Assembly: GCA_030602705.1 (NCBI GenBank)
Contig: JAUVZF010000001.1
Coordinates: 1-64,000, forward strand
Reading direction: 5' to 3'
Length of the DNA: 64,000 nt
Origin: Planctomycetota bacterium
GTDB lineage: Bacteria > Planctomycetota > Phycisphaerae > FEN-1346
The position numbers and the translations under genes were made by a program. Under the pieces are notes generated by a model. It was not told the DNA's origin. It did no database searches and saw nothing but the letters and a program-made list of their open reading frames with translations. The stretch's first letter is position 1. Every line of letters begins with the position of its first letter. Below, one piece after another: positions 9,632 to 19,941 of the stretch.

Positions 9632-10288
9632 GGCTTCTCCTTCGCTTCTACTGCTATTCTTTCCGAACAGGCAGGGCAGATGTCGAGGCCCCAGCGCCGC
9701 TGCCAGTCGTCCTCTTGCATTATCTCCTGCAGTCCGGGGTGGCTTGACGACCACTCGGTCGGAGCGCCACAATAGCGTTTGCCGCACATGTCACATTTTG
9801 GCACGCGCCCTGCGACGCTCATGCCATTTCCTTCTTGTAGCAGGCATCGAGGTGTCTCTTGAAGTTCCGCCATGCGTAGATGCGCATCAACTGTTTGCTT
9901 CCGCACTCCTTCCCGCGACTGTTTTTCACAGCGTATCGTGTTGTGGCCCGCTTCCCACAGCGGAGGCAAACGTACATACTTTCTGCCGCCGCCCCTGGCC
10001 CGGACCGCTGCTCGTGTCCTTCGATGCGGTATCGTGCGTTGTCGCTTATGATTTCTCCCTCACCTCAACCCAGCAACCCGTATTCCTCCGCGTTTCGGTA
10101 TCGTCGCGGTCGAGCGGCCCTTACAAGGCGATACTCGTGGACACGGAAAGTTTCGATGAGAAGCCCCCGCCCGTGTTCCATTGCTTTCGACCTCGTTGCA
10201 AATGCCGTATACTCTCCGTATAGTTCCTCCATCTCCACGTCGTCATGCGAGAGGACGAACAACTTGTTCGGTGGTTTAAGTGTTTGGC

Positions 10289-10747
10289 TCATGGCTTCTC
10301 CCTCACTTCAACCCACACGCCTTCTGGCGCCCCATAATCCTTGAACATGCGCTCGCTCACGATAGCCGCATCATCGTGATAAACTATGCCTGTCAATGCA
10401 TCTTCGACCGCTCTCGCATACTTGAGCACGTCCGGCCGCGTCGCAGGATACCGTGGGGCGCTCGGCTTCAACTTGTCTGCGTTGCGGCCCGTGCCGAAGT
10501 GGCCCTTGGGCCGCGCCAGGACGAAGTAGAACGCCACGTCCAGCGCCACGGCGCGCCCGAACATCTCGCGCCCCTGCATGGCCTCGAGCGCGGCTGCCTT
10601 GACAGCGTCCTTCCAAGGGCGGCTGCGTTTGCAGGCGTCGGTTATCATCGCGTGGCCGGTCTTCTTGTTGAAGAACGCTTTTTTGGAACCGGCGGTGGCG
10701 GGTTTTCCGAGCACAAAAAACCGGACCTTTAATTTGGCGCTTGACAC
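10289..10747 (-). CDS. RusA-family Holliday junction resolvase
   Basis: VRFFVLGKPATAGSKKAF...GRAVALDVAFYFVLARPKGH...KPDVLKYARAVEDALTGIVYHDDAAIV-type RusA signature. Confidence 0.85.
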   Translation of the reverse strand: MSSAKLKVRFFVLGKPATAGSKKAFFNKKTGHAMITDACKRSRPWKDAVKAAALEAMQGREMFGRAVALDVAFYFVLARPKGHFGTGRNADKLKPSAPRYPATRPDVLKYARAVEDALTGIVYHDDAAIVSERMFKDYGAPEGVWVEVREKP

Positions 10748-10815
10748 AACAGATTCCTTTGTGTAGTCTGAGGGGAAAGCGAACGGCCCACGGAACTAGC
10801 CGCAGGCCGTTCTGG
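10741..10815 (+). promoter_or_regulatory. Promoter plus hairpin leader of HNH paralog 2
   Basis: TTGACA 10741-10746, 17 bp, TAGTCT 10764-10769, then GCGAACGGCCCACGGAACTAGCCGCAGGCCGTTCTG. Confidence 0.65.
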
Positions 10816-10842
10816 CCAAGAATCTCTGTGAAGGAGAGAATC

Positions 10843-11364
10843 GTGGTTAAGCCCCACCGTATCATCCCGCCATTGACTTCTCAAGACCTTCTGCGCTTTT
10901 GGAGCAAGGTGCGCATCCGAGGGCTCGATGAATGTTGGCCGTGGATAGCAGCCAAATTGCCTCAGGGCTATGGTCTGTTTGGGCTTGGTTCGCGGACAGA
11001 CCACTCCGCCAAAATCTACCGCGCACACCGTATCGCGTGGACCATTGCCTGTGGCCCCATTCCCGACGGGCTCTGCGTGCTTCACCACTGCGACAACCCG
11101 GCTTGTTGCAATCCGAGTCCCGCCCATCTTTTTCTGGGTACACGCCTGGACAACAACACCGACCGCGACCGCAAACATCGCTGGACACCCCTGCGCGGCG
11201 AGCAGCAAAGCCAAGCAAAACTCACGGCTGAAAAAGTACGAGCGCTTCGGGCCGAGTACGCAACCGGCACTATCGGTACCCGTCCTCTGGCCCGTCGCTA
11301 TGGCGTGAAGCGCTCGACCATTGTCAGTGTCCTTAAGAGAAAACGCTGGGTACACGTCAAGTAA
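10843..11364 (+). CDS. Free-standing HNH endonuclease, paralog 2
   Basis: GTG start after aaggagag; IIPPLTSQDLLRFWSKVRIRGLDECWPW...LHHCDNPACCNP...HLFLGTRLDNNTDRD. Confidence 0.85.
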   Translation: MVKPHRIIPPLTSQDLLRFWSKVRIRGLDECWPWIAAKLPQGYGLFGLGSRTDHSAKIYRAHRIAWTIACGPIPDGLCVLHHCDNPACCNPSPAHLFLGTRLDNNTDRDRKHRWTPLRGEQQSQAKLTAEKVRALRAEYATGTIGTRPLARRYGVKRSTIVSVLKRKRWVHVK

Positions 11365-11376
11365 GCACTCCATCGG

Positions 11377-11769
11377 TCAGGACTCCTTCCGGTCGAGGGC
11401 GGCGAGGTTATCAATAAGCACCTGTGTCGTGGCCTCTGCCTCCTCGCCCACAGCGGCCACCTGTTCTTTGCTCACAGCCTCGTCGGCCAAGATGCGCTCA
11501 GACACAGCCTGCACTTTGTCGCGGGCGGCCAAGTCTGTTCTCGCCGCTTCTGCCACCGCTTCCAGCACCGCGTTTCGCTTCTCGGCGGCGGCGAGTTGGC
11601 GCTCGACACAAGGCAGAGAGCCCGGCCTGTGTGGCCGTACTTTCGTCTCCCTCTCGGCCAGCGACATAACCTCATACGGCGAAACGCTTGGGAAAGGCAA
11701 CTGGTACGGCTCTCCGCACTTCGAACATTCGTCAGGCATCGGTTGCTCCTTTCCGGTCGAGGGCGGCAT
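11377..11769 (-). CDS. Hypothetical phage protein (CxxC plus coiled coil)
   Basis: MPDECSKCGEPYQLPFP... in the minus operon. Confidence 0.4.
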   Translation of the reverse strand: MPPSTGKEQPMPDECSKCGEPYQLPFPSVSPYEVMSLAERETKVRPHRPGSLPCVERQLAAAEKRNAVLEAVAEAARTDLAARDKVQAVSERILADEAVSKEQVAAVGEEAEATTQVLIDNLAALDRKES

Positions 11770-12268
11770 TGATTCGCCCAGCGACGGCGTAGATGCGCGT
11801 ATAGTGTCCGACCGTGGGGTGCCTTAACAATGTATGCCAAGGAACCCTATATCCTCCTTCGTAGTTCCTTAGTTCTTCTCCGACGACAGTAAATGGCGCG
11901 ACCGCCGCCAACAGTTCACTGCGATGGCGCTGGGCCAGGTCCAGCATCTTCTCCAGTTCCGCGACTCGCTCGGCCTGGGCGTCACGCTCGACCTTGAGCG
12001 CCTTGACCGCTTCGGGCGTTTGTGCTGCCACCCACAGCACCGCAGTGCCGCAGGTATCACACTTCTCGTCGTTCGTCACGCGAGACGCGCCAAGGTATTC
12101 CTGGCAACCGGGACAGTACCAGTCGCCAGCCTCGGCCTTCTCCAACTGCTCGGCCTGGGCGGCGATGTAGTTTCTGATTCGGGCGCGCTTGTCCACATTC
12201 GGCACATAACTCAGCAACGCCTCTCTCGCGTGGTCGCTCAACATCCACGAAGTGCTAGACACAATCAT
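11732..12268 (-). CDS. Hypothetical zinc-ribbon phage protein
   Basis: WYCPGCQEYL...CDTCGTAV. Confidence 0.45.
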   Translation of the reverse strand: MIVSSTSWMLSDHAREALLSYVPNVDKRARIRNYIAAQAEQLEKAEAGDWYCPGCQEYLGASRVTNDEKCDTCGTAVLWVAAQTPEAVKALKVERDAQAERVAELEKMLDLAQRHRSELLAAVAPFTVVGEELRNYEGGYRVPWHTLLRHPTVGHYTRIYAVAGRINAALDRKGATDA

Positions 12269-12280
12269 CTCCTTTCTCAC

Positions 12281-12358
12281 TTGACATGCGGGTTTTCTTT
12301 TTGGTATCGTGCCCACCACAAACGAACGGCCTGCGGGGATTAGGCCGCAAGCCGCTCT
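12281..12358 (+). promoter_or_regulatory. Promoter plus hairpin leader of HNH paralog 3
   Basis: TTGACA 12281-12286, 18 bp, TATCGT 12305-12310, then CGAACGGCCTGCGGGGATTAGGCCGCAAGCCGCTCTG. Confidence 0.65.
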
Positions 12359-12387
12359 GACCACGAACGCCTGATGAGGAGACGGTC

Positions 12388-12885
12388 ATGGCTGGAGCAC
12401 ACTGTAGTATCCCGCCGTTGACTCCGCAAGATTTGCTTCGATTTTGGTCGAAAGTTCACATCGGCAAGCCGGATAAATGTTGGGAATGGCAGGCATACAA
12501 GGGGATTGAGGGCTACGGTAAGTTCAGCCTTGGTGGCAGAAAGGGAGGCATGTTTTTCGCCCACCGCGTTGCGTGGCTTATCGCCTATGGGTCCATTCCA
12601 TCCAGCCTCTGTGTGTGTCATCACTGCGATATTCGCTCTTGTATTAACCCGTATCATCTCTTTCTTGGTACTGATGCTGATAACAGCGCTGATGCCGTGC
12701 GGAAGCATCGGATAGCGCATGGCGAACAACACTGTCGCGCCAAACTCACAGAGCAAGGTGTGCGAGACATTCGTAGACGTGCGGCCGAAGGCGAAAGACA
12801 AAGTGCCTTGGCCCGTGAGTACGGTGTTGATGCGATGACGATTTGGTTCATCGTCCACCGCAAAAAATGGCTTCACGTTCCTTAA
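12388..12885 (+). CDS. Free-standing HNH endonuclease, paralog 3
   Basis: IPPLTPQDLLRFWSKVHIGKPDKCWEWQ...VCHHCDIRSCINPYHLFLGTDADNSAD. Confidence 0.85.
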   Translation: MAGAHCSIPPLTPQDLLRFWSKVHIGKPDKCWEWQAYKGIEGYGKFSLGGRKGGMFFAHRVAWLIAYGSIPSSLCVCHHCDIRSCINPYHLFLGTDADNSADAVRKHRIAHGEQHCRAKLTEQGVRDIRRRAAEGERQSALAREYGVDAMTIWFIVHRKKWLHVP

Positions 12886-12887
12886 CT

Positions 12888-13139
12888 TCAATGGTCATTC
12901 TCCTTCACTGGCGCATCGGCTAGTGTTCTCGCAACAAGCCGTCGGAGGGCAACCGCAAACCCTGTGGCATCGTCGGGCGTCAGCGCCAACGGGCCGCCGC
13001 AGGAGTCAACGATGATGAACCCCGCATCCTCCGGCCGAGTAGAGCGATAGGCTTGGAGCCAGACCTCGGTCTCGTCGGTCGGGTCCCAGTCCAGCATCAC
13101 TCGGTCGGGTCCCTGGATAAGCATCGGCCGGTCAGGCAT
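12888..13139 (-). CDS. Hypothetical phage protein
   Basis: 83 aa, minus operon, good RBS. Confidence 0.4.
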   Translation of the reverse strand: MPDRPMLIQGPDRVMLDWDPTDETEVWLQAYRSTRPEDAGFIIVDSCGGPLALTPDDATGFAVALRRLVARTLADAPVKENDH

Positions 13140-13151
13140 AGGGATCTCCTT

Positions 13152-13304
13152 TCAGAAGCGAATCAGCGACCATGTGTGGTCAGGTCGAATGTACAGAATC
13201 GCATGACTGGTTTGGAGTTCAAGACCGCCGTCGGAGGCTTCGACGACCACGAAATCCTCATTCTCGGTCTCGTCCAATAGAAATTGTATGTCGTCATCAG
13301 GCAT
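13152..13304 (-). CDS. Hypothetical phage protein
   Basis: MPDDDIQFLLDETENEDFVVVEASDGGLELQTSHAILYIRPDHTWSLIRF. Confidence 0.4.
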   Translation of the reverse strand: MPDDDIQFLLDETENEDFVVVEASDGGLELQTSHAILYIRPDHTWSLIRF

Positions 13305-13314
13305 GGTTTTCTCC

Positions 13315-13382
13315 TTGACTTTGCAAGGGATTGGGCGTAGAAGAAAGCGAACGGCCTGTAGGACTGGCCCACAGACCGTTCT
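13315..13382 (+). promoter_or_regulatory. Promoter plus hairpin leader of HNH paralog 4
   Basis: TTGACT 13315-13320, 17 bp, TAGAAG 13338-13343, then GCGAACGGCCTGTAGGACTGGCCCACAGACCGTTCTG. Confidence 0.6.
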
Positions 13383-13410
13383 GGCACGGCGACTTGGAAA
13401 GGAAACCGCC

Positions 13411-13971
13411 ATGCGTGCCCCGAATCATAGCATCCCGCCACTGTCCGCAAAAGACAAAAAGCGCTTCTGGTCGAAGGTCGATGTTCGCGGGCCGAACGAA
13501 TGCTGGCCGTGGCAGGCTGGCAAGTTTAGTGATGGCTATGGTCGATTTCGCTTTGGTTCGCGGATAGATGGCTCGCGAGGGATGTTTCGCGCTCATCGCG
13601 TTGCGTGGGTTATCGCTTATGGCCCTATTCCTGCTGGCCTGTGCGTTCTCCATCACTGCGACAGCCCATCGTGCTGCAACCCCGATCCGCGCCATCTTTT
13701 TCTCGGAACCCTCGCCGACAACAATCACGACAAGATATGCAAAGGCCGGGATAATTATGCGCGTGGCAAACAAAGTAGTTCGTGCAAACATCCCGAACTT
13801 CGGCGCGGTGAGCGGAACGGCAACGCCAAACTTGCCAAACAAGACGTGCGGGATATCCGTAGACGTGCAGCCGCAGGTGAAAGCCAAGCCGTTCTTGTCC
13901 GCGAGTACAGCGTTGGTCCAGCACAGATTTGGCGCATCATCCATCGCAAAGAATGGGTACATGTTATCTAG
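13411..13971 (+). CDS. Free-standing HNH endonuclease, paralog 4
   Basis: IPPLSAKDKKRFWSKVDVRGPNECWPWQ...LHHCDSPSCCNPDPRHLFLGTLADNNHDK; C-terminal HTH. Confidence 0.85.
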   Translation: MRAPNHSIPPLSAKDKKRFWSKVDVRGPNECWPWQAGKFSDGYGRFRFGSRIDGSRGMFRAHRVAWVIAYGPIPAGLCVLHHCDSPSCCNPDPRHLFLGTLADNNHDKICKGRDNYARGKQSSSCKHPELRRGERNGNAKLAKQDVRDIRRRAAAGESQAVLVREYSVGPAQIWRIIHRKEWVHVI

Positions 13972-14563
13972 GTTCTCCACCCCGTCGGTCCACGTCGCCC
14001 AGGTCCAGCACCAGTCCGTCCTGCATCCGAGAGGCCGCGCGCGGGTCAACCGCGTTGGCGAACTCGGTCAGGGTGAAGTTTGTGGTGATGACCGTTTGCT
14101 GCTGGTTGTCATATCGGCGCTCGATCAGAAACAACAATTGCTCGGCCAGATGCGGTGTCGAGCGGGATGCGCCTACATCATCGAGAACAAGCAAAGGCGC
14201 GTTCGCCCACTCCTGCCGCGTCTCCTGACCCGTGTCCATGTTCCTCAGCACGTCGGCGGCGGTGTACGCCGGCAGGAAGATGCCATTACGCCAGTCCTCG
14301 GGGTATTGTGGCCGCGCCCAGCGCCAAGCACGAAGGATGGCCGCCGCAAACATGGTCTTGCGGCTTCCGGTTTTGCCGAGCAGACACAGCGTGTCGATCT
14401 CGCCCCCGATAAACTCCAGCACGCTCTCGCACAGCCGTAGTGGAAAATCCCTCAGCGTGTACTGCAGGTATCGCTTCGGGATGCTGAAGGTGTAGTCGCT
14501 GCGGCAACCACCGAGCCGGGCCGCCAGCGCTTCGAGATACTCAGAAATCATTTCTCGTCCCAT
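13964..14563 (-). CDS. DnaC-like helicase loader ATPase
   Basis: Walker A GKTGSRKTM, Walker B LLVLDDVGA, sensor TTNF. Confidence 0.8.
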   Translation of the reverse strand: MGREMISEYLEALAARLGGCRSDYTFSIPKRYLQYTLRDFPLRLCESVLEFIGGEIDTLCLLGKTGSRKTMFAAAILRAWRWARPQYPEDWRNGIFLPAYTAADVLRNMDTGQETRQEWANAPLLVLDDVGASRSTPHLAEQLLFLIERRYDNQQQTVITTNFTLTEFANAVDPRAASRMQDGLVLDLGDVDRRGGEPR

Positions 14564-14588
14564 TCGACTTTCTCCGGCTGTTTTGTTC

Positions 14589-14667
14589 TTGACACGCCAA
14601 TTCTTTTTCTATATGATGGCTACGAAAGCGAACGGCCTGCGGGACTGGCCCACAGACCGTTCTGACC
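14589..14667 (+). promoter_or_regulatory. Promoter plus hairpin leader of HNH paralog 5
   Basis: TTGACA 14589-14594, 17 bp, TATGAT 14612-14617, then GCGAACGGCCTGCGGGACTGGCCCACAGACCGTTCTG. Confidence 0.75.
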
Positions 14668-14692
14668 AGGACATTCTGTGAAGGAGAACGTC

Positions 14693-15253
14693 ATGGCTGT
14701 CAAGCACCATATCATCCCGCCATTGACTCCGCAAGACTTGCTTCGGTTCTGGTCGCATGTGCGTATCCGTGGGCCTGATGATTGTTGGCCGTGGATGGCC
14801 GCACATCTGCCCCTCGGCTACGGCCAGTTTTGTCTTGGCTCGCGCAGAGATGGTTCCCGCAAAAAGTTTTATGCTCACCGTGTCGCTTGGACCATCGCGC
14901 ATGGTTCCATTCCGCTGGGTCTTTGCGTCTGTCACACTTGCGACGCCCCCGGTTGCCAGAATTCGCGCCATCTTTTTGCCGGAAGCCAGAAAGACAACAT
15001 GCTTGACAAGACCCAAAAGAAACGAGGAAACCCGTCTCGCGGCGATGAGCATTGGTTGCACAAACATCCAGAACGCATCCTTCGCGGCGAACAAAATGGC
15101 AGTGCCAAACTGAGCGAACAGGACGTGCGCGAAATCCGAAGGCGCTACGCAGCCGGAGATATTACGCTGCTTGCCCTGGCCCACGAGTATGGTGTCAGTG
15201 AGGCGGCAATTTGGCGTATTGTTCACCGCAAAACGTGGGCGCATGTGGCCTAA
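14693..15253 (+). CDS. Free-standing HNH endonuclease, paralog 5
   Basis: IIPPLTPQDLLRFWSHVRIRGPDDCWPW...VCHTCDAPGCQNSRHLFAGSQKDNMLDK; C-terminal HTH. Confidence 0.85.
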   Translation: MAVKHHIIPPLTPQDLLRFWSHVRIRGPDDCWPWMAAHLPLGYGQFCLGSRRDGSRKKFYAHRVAWTIAHGSIPLGLCVCHTCDAPGCQNSRHLFAGSQKDNMLDKTQKKRGNPSRGDEHWLHKHPERILRGEQNGSAKLSEQDVREIRRRYAAGDITLLALAHEYGVSEAAIWRIVHRKTWAHVA

Positions 15254-15258
15254 GAGGT

Positions 15259-16047
15259 TCATTTGTCCTCTCCGTCCCAATCAACCTTTTTGGGTTGCTT
15301 GTAGTCCCCTTCGTGAATGTCACGGTCTGGCGCTCCCTCTTTTTTCCGAATGCTGCCACAGGGTTTGGACGGCTTTGGGCGTTCGTACACACTAGGCACG
15401 AAGCCTTCATACACAGCCTCTTTCCCAAAGAAGTTGCCGGCGTTCTTGCGATACCGTGGTCCCTTGTCCAAGATGTCACACGACTCGGCGTAGTTCTTCA
15501 CCGCTTGCTCTAAGTCGGCGTGAGTGACGGTCTTCAGAAGGTCGGCCGCGTTCTTCTTGGCCTGCGACCGGCTTGTATCGTGCGCGGGCGGTTTGACGAT
15601 TTCTCCATAGAGTTTTATAAGTTCCTTTCCTTTCCTTTCCCTTCCTATCCTACCGTTGCTAGGGTTTTGCTTGCCTTTTGCTAGACCACCTTTCCTTCCC
15701 GCACTTGCTCGCGTCTCGCTCAACTCTGTCTTCCGCCACATCCTCCGACAGATAATGTGACCTTCTATACGAGAAAACACGCTTTCGTCCTCCAACTCTT
15801 TCAGCAGACCTTCTATCTCAGCCGGGGTGCCGCCCAACTGTTTTGCTAGATAATCAGCGTCTACAGCGCTGCCATTCGGCCTCAAAAGCATACCCTTGCG
15901 CGGTGAACGAGCCATCAGACAAATCATTCCCGTCCACAGCCCGTCTGCCGCAAACGACACTGCCCGGACTCCTTCGTCCGCAAGCCAGTCGGCAGGGAAC
16001 CAAGTGAATCCAGCCCGCCTGTCTTCACGCAACGAATCATCGCTCAC
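15259..16047 (-). CDS. Phage replication (replisome-organizer-like) protein
   Basis: N-terminal FTWFPADWLADEGVRAVSFAADGLW...ICLMARSPRKGML; next to the DnaC-like gene. Confidence 0.55.
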   Translation of the reverse strand: MSDDSLREDRRAGFTWFPADWLADEGVRAVSFAADGLWTGMICLMARSPRKGMLLRPNGSAVDADYLAKQLGGTPAEIEGLLKELEDESVFSRIEGHIICRRMWRKTELSETRASAGRKGGLAKGKQNPSNGRIGRERKGKELIKLYGEIVKPPAHDTSRSQAKKNAADLLKTVTHADLEQAVKNYAESCDILDKGPRYRKNAGNFFGKEAVYEGFVPSVYERPKPSKPCGSIRKKEGAPDRDIHEGDYKQPKKVDWDGEDK

Positions 16048-16580
16048 GGTTGTCGGTCCTTAGCATTCATCTTGCCTCGTGCGCTTCAGCGGTGCCAACT
16101 CGTGCCACTCCGCCGCCACCTGCACAGCGCCAAGATTGTGAAATCAGCAGCCACACTTACTCTCTCCTGACTCGACCGCTTCCAAAGCAGCGAACGCTTC
16201 CACGTCCACGATGCCCACTTGCGGGTAGTCGCGCCAGAACTTCGCGGCCAAGGCACCATGTTCACCATCATCGAGGTAATGGTCACCCGGCTCTGCCTTT
16301 GTACGTGCCGCACACAGGGCAAGCAGTTTCCCATCAACTCTTCGTAGACGAATCGCCACAATTATCTCCGATCAGTACCCACGTCCAACAGCGAAGAACC
16401 ACAGCCCCATAGACACATACGGACCACGGCCTTCGTGCCAGACAGGCGTCCACAAGTGCAACCACGCGGCCTTCCAGCGCCAGCCAATCCGCCAAACCTT
16501 CCAGCGGCGACCAGATGGCGGATGTGGCCAGCGCATCGTCCGAATCCCGGCCCACGCGCTTCTCAGGTTCAGATGCACGC

Positions 16581-18062
16581 TCAGTCTCCCTTCGTCTCCT
16601 GAAACAGCGGCAATTCCACCGTAGATTCGCTGTCCACGAATGTCGCCGGACGTAGGGCGCGCCCGATACGTCTCTCGGCCATCGCGTTGTATTCCGCCTT
16701 GGCCTCGATGCCGATGGCCTGGCGGCCAAGGCGGGCGGCGACGAGGGCCACGGTTCCGGCACCGGAGAAGGGGTCTAGGCAGAGGCAGGGAATGGGGGCT
16801 ACCTCATTGTGCTTCCTGCCCATGTACGGTCCTCCGCAACCGCATCCGGGACGCCAGCCGAGGGTGCGGGCAGGGGTGTTGGTGTTAGCGTTTCCGTTGT
16901 TCCTGTGCAGACCCCGACTCGTCTGCCGATTTCCACCCATGTTCGGAGCGCCGCCGGTTAGGTCCTCCCCCCCCACGTTTGCGTATTTTGATGGATTGGC
17001 TACCCGTTCAATCACCCGCTCCCAAGCCTTACCGCACTCCGGGCAGCAGCCCTTCTCGCTCGTCCCGGCCTTGATACAGCGCTCGGCCAGCGCTTCAGGA
17101 AAGACCGCAAAGTGGGCACCAGGAAAGGGCTGCGTCGGAATCGTCCAGACGTTCCGAAGATTGCGACCGCCGCTTGGTGGAGCACAAACCAAGTGGTCAC
17201 GCGGATCCGCAAAAGCATCTCGGGAAACGCGCGCCGACTCGCAGCGTTTGTAGCCATCGGGCTCGGTCACCGGTGCTTTGTTTTCGGCCTCAACCTCGCC
17301 CTCTCGGCCTGCTGCGAGTCGAACGCGCGTCATTGTTGACGTTGCTGGTTTTTCTCGTACTGCCTCGGCATCGTAAAAATATCGAGCCGCTTTTGTTAGT
17401 AGGAAGACATATTCGTAGGCATTTGTGGGCCGGTCGGTCACGCTTTCAGGCATCGGATTCGGCTTGGCCCAGATAATGGCGCTGCGGAGCCACCAACCGT
17501 CGGCCTGAAGGGCCATTGCCACACGCCAGGGGATGCAGCAGAGGTCCTTGGGCTTGAGGCCAGGGGGCGGGATTTTTCTGCCAAGCGCTTGAGCATCTGC
17601 CGTTCCGATACCCATCTTCTCCCGATGATGCCTGTTGGTTCCACGGCCCCCAGATGTGTACGAATCCCCCAGATTCAGCCACAGCACGCCGTCGTCTCGC
17701 AGCACTCTTTTCACACCCTGCATGACCTCGACGATGTGCGCGACGTACAAATCGGGTTGCGGTTCGAGGCCGAGGCAGCCGCGCCACGCGCCGCAGCGGC
17801 AACAGAACTGGCCTTGGCTCGGATGTTTCCCCTTGACTTTGGTGGCAGGATTGCCGCCCGTTGTCCATTCCATCTCGCCCCGGTTGCTGTCCTTGGCCTT
17901 TGCAATTATCTTGTCGCCCCACTCGTGCTCGCACGCTTCGCCGTTCCCGCCCCACACGCTCGGTTCAAGGCCGTAATCGCGCAAACTCCAGTTCAGTACG
18001 GCGGCGAAGTGCAAACCATCTGGACAGAGTTTGCGGGCATCGCCGCCAGAGCCTCCCTGCAA
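16581..18062 (-). CDS. Site-specific DNA methyltransferase
   Basis: DDGVLWLNLGDSY catalytic motif and C-terminal DPFSGAGTVALVAARLGRQAIGIE AdoMet motif. Confidence 0.85.
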   Translation of the reverse strand: MQGGSGGDARKLCPDGLHFAAVLNWSLRDYGLEPSVWGGNGEACEHEWGDKIIAKAKDSNRGEMEWTTGGNPATKVKGKHPSQGQFCCRCGAWRGCLGLEPQPDLYVAHIVEVMQGVKRVLRDDGVLWLNLGDSYTSGGRGTNRHHREKMGIGTADAQALGRKIPPPGLKPKDLCCIPWRVAMALQADGWWLRSAIIWAKPNPMPESVTDRPTNAYEYVFLLTKAARYFYDAEAVREKPATSTMTRVRLAAGREGEVEAENKAPVTEPDGYKRCESARVSRDAFADPRDHLVCAPPSGGRNLRNVWTIPTQPFPGAHFAVFPEALAERCIKAGTSEKGCCPECGKAWERVIERVANPSKYANVGGEDLTGGAPNMGGNRQTSRGLHRNNGNANTNTPARTLGWRPGCGCGGPYMGRKHNEVAPIPCLCLDPFSGAGTVALVAARLGRQAIGIEAKAEYNAMAERRIGRALRPATFVDSESTVELPLFQETKGD

Positions 18063-18909
18063 TCCGCAGTAATCAAGCGGACGCCCTCGACGGGCTGGAT
18101 TTCGTTGGGGTCAGTCATCGTCCTTCCCTTGCGATACCATCTTATGCAGTTCTATCATGGCCTCGGATTCCAGCGCGCCCAGCCGGTCGATGACCTCGCC
18201 CAGAACCTCGCTCGGGCGCTCGCTCTGTGCGCCCATCACGTGCGAGCGGGCCTCGCGCAAAAGAGTAATGTAGCCCCGAAGGTCGGATTGCCGCTGGTCG
18301 CGTTCGGTCGTCATCGGTCGCCTACCTTCCAAGTCCTGCGCCATACACGTTTTCGTCGTGCGGGCTCATGCTCTAATCCCAAGATGAGACGGCCGTAATC
18401 CCAAATTCTCTCCTGCCGCACGGCCTCATCGGTTAGGAGTTCGGCCTTCATTTTCAGGCAGCGTCTGACAACTCGGAGTGGTATGCGGTTGCATTTGGTC
18501 ATGGCAAGTTCTCTTTGGCTCGCGCGCGTCGGACGGCGGAAATTGACCAATCGCGCGTCTTGGCAATGGACCCGCTGGTCTTTTCAACGGCAGTCTCGGC
18601 GGCAAACTGGTCGGCGAACAGCGTGATGTTGCCTTGGCCGCTCCACAGACGACCAGACTCTGGATCCCACTCGCACGCTACGCCCAAATGGAAGACGGCA
18701 TAGCCGCAAGGGCGTGGTTCAATCGTGAGTTCGGTCATCTCATCTCCTTTCGGCAGGTGCGGGGGCTGGCACGGTGCTCGGCCCCCGCCCTGCCTCATCA
18801 CCCGCGAACGCCGGGGGGCCAGCGCCGCGAGCCGCGGGTGCCTACACGATGCAGGCACCATTCGCTCTTTGTTCCACGCCTTGCGGCTCCAAAAGAGCGA
18901 TTTCGCCTG

Positions 18910-19941
18910 TCATGTATCTGCCTTCTTCGCAAGTTTGAGGTTCCAGAGCCACACAACCCGGTCATGTGTGAGGCCGGCTTCGTGGCAGTTGGTAAGCCTG
19001 AACGTCACAAACTCGATTGTTTCAGGGCCAGCGAGCCGGGCCGGGCTGGGAATTGGCACGCCATCGCTGCTAACCAGAATCTCGATGTCCTCCACCACGT
19101 CGCCCGGTCGAAGCGCTTCCTGCTCGGCGGTGAGGATGGGGGCGCAGGGTTCGAGGTCGTCTTCACAGGCGTACACGAAAGAGCCATCTGCAACATGGCC
19201 GGAATATGTCCACCGAAGAACAGAGGGTTCCCACGCGATTTTCTCGATGCGGAACTTGATGGGAAGCCGCTGCCGCTCTGCGCACTGTCCAACCTGAAAC
19301 TTCGGCTCTGGCTGCTCCGGCTCGGCATCGACCAGGCCCAAGGCGCGGGCGACGACAAGGGCGCGGCGGAAAGACAGTAATTGGACTGGGTTGCCCCAGG
19401 TATTGTCGCCTGCATCAATGGACGCCGCTGCCTGCCCAAAACCTACTGGATTCTCGCTAGATTTGACATGGTGGTCATGCCACCAGTAGTCTGCCATGAT
19501 GTCCCACCACGGCAACCGCCCCAGGAACACCGCCCCCTCGTCCGGCGGCTCGGACTGCGGGCCTTCGCGGTGGCAGGCGGCAAGAAAGACGTGCCATGTG
19601 CGGTGGGGATCGGCATGGCCGGTCCATGGCTGATCGAATAGCACGGTTGCTGTATCTTTGCTCACATCTTGAATCTTGCCCCATCCTTCAATGCGGCAGG
19701 CGGCTAATGCACCAGCCGGATTCGATACATACACCCACTCGCCCGCCTTCAGTTCCGGCGCGCCGGGAGGCCCGGGGGGCTTGAAGCATGAGTCGGGCGC
19801 CTCCTCCTCGCGCCAAATCGTGCCTTTGTCGCGAGCGCGGATGGCCGTTCGGATGGCAGCCCGTCTTGGCCGGTTCTCGTCTGGAACGAAAACAGATACG
19901 CCGCGCTCGAAGCCGTCAGCCAGTCTGCGTTTGCTCTCCAT
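18910..19941 (-). CDS. Hypothetical phage protein
   Basis: Start at MESKRRLADGFERG with aggag RBS. Confidence 0.45.
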   Translation of the reverse strand: MESKRRLADGFERGVSVFVPDENRPRRAAIRTAIRARDKGTIWREEEAPDSCFKPPGPPGAPELKAGEWVYVSNPAGALAACRIEGWGKIQDVSKDTATVLFDQPWTGHADPHRTWHVFLAACHREGPQSEPPDEGAVFLGRLPWWDIMADYWWHDHHVKSSENPVGFGQAAASIDAGDNTWGNPVQLLSFRRALVVARALGLVDAEPEQPEPKFQVGQCAERQRLPIKFRIEKIAWEPSVLRWTYSGHVADGSFVYACEDDLEPCAPILTAEQEALRPGDVVEDIEILVSSDGVPIPSPARLAGPETIEFVTFRLTNCHEAGLTHDRVVWLWNLKLAKKADT

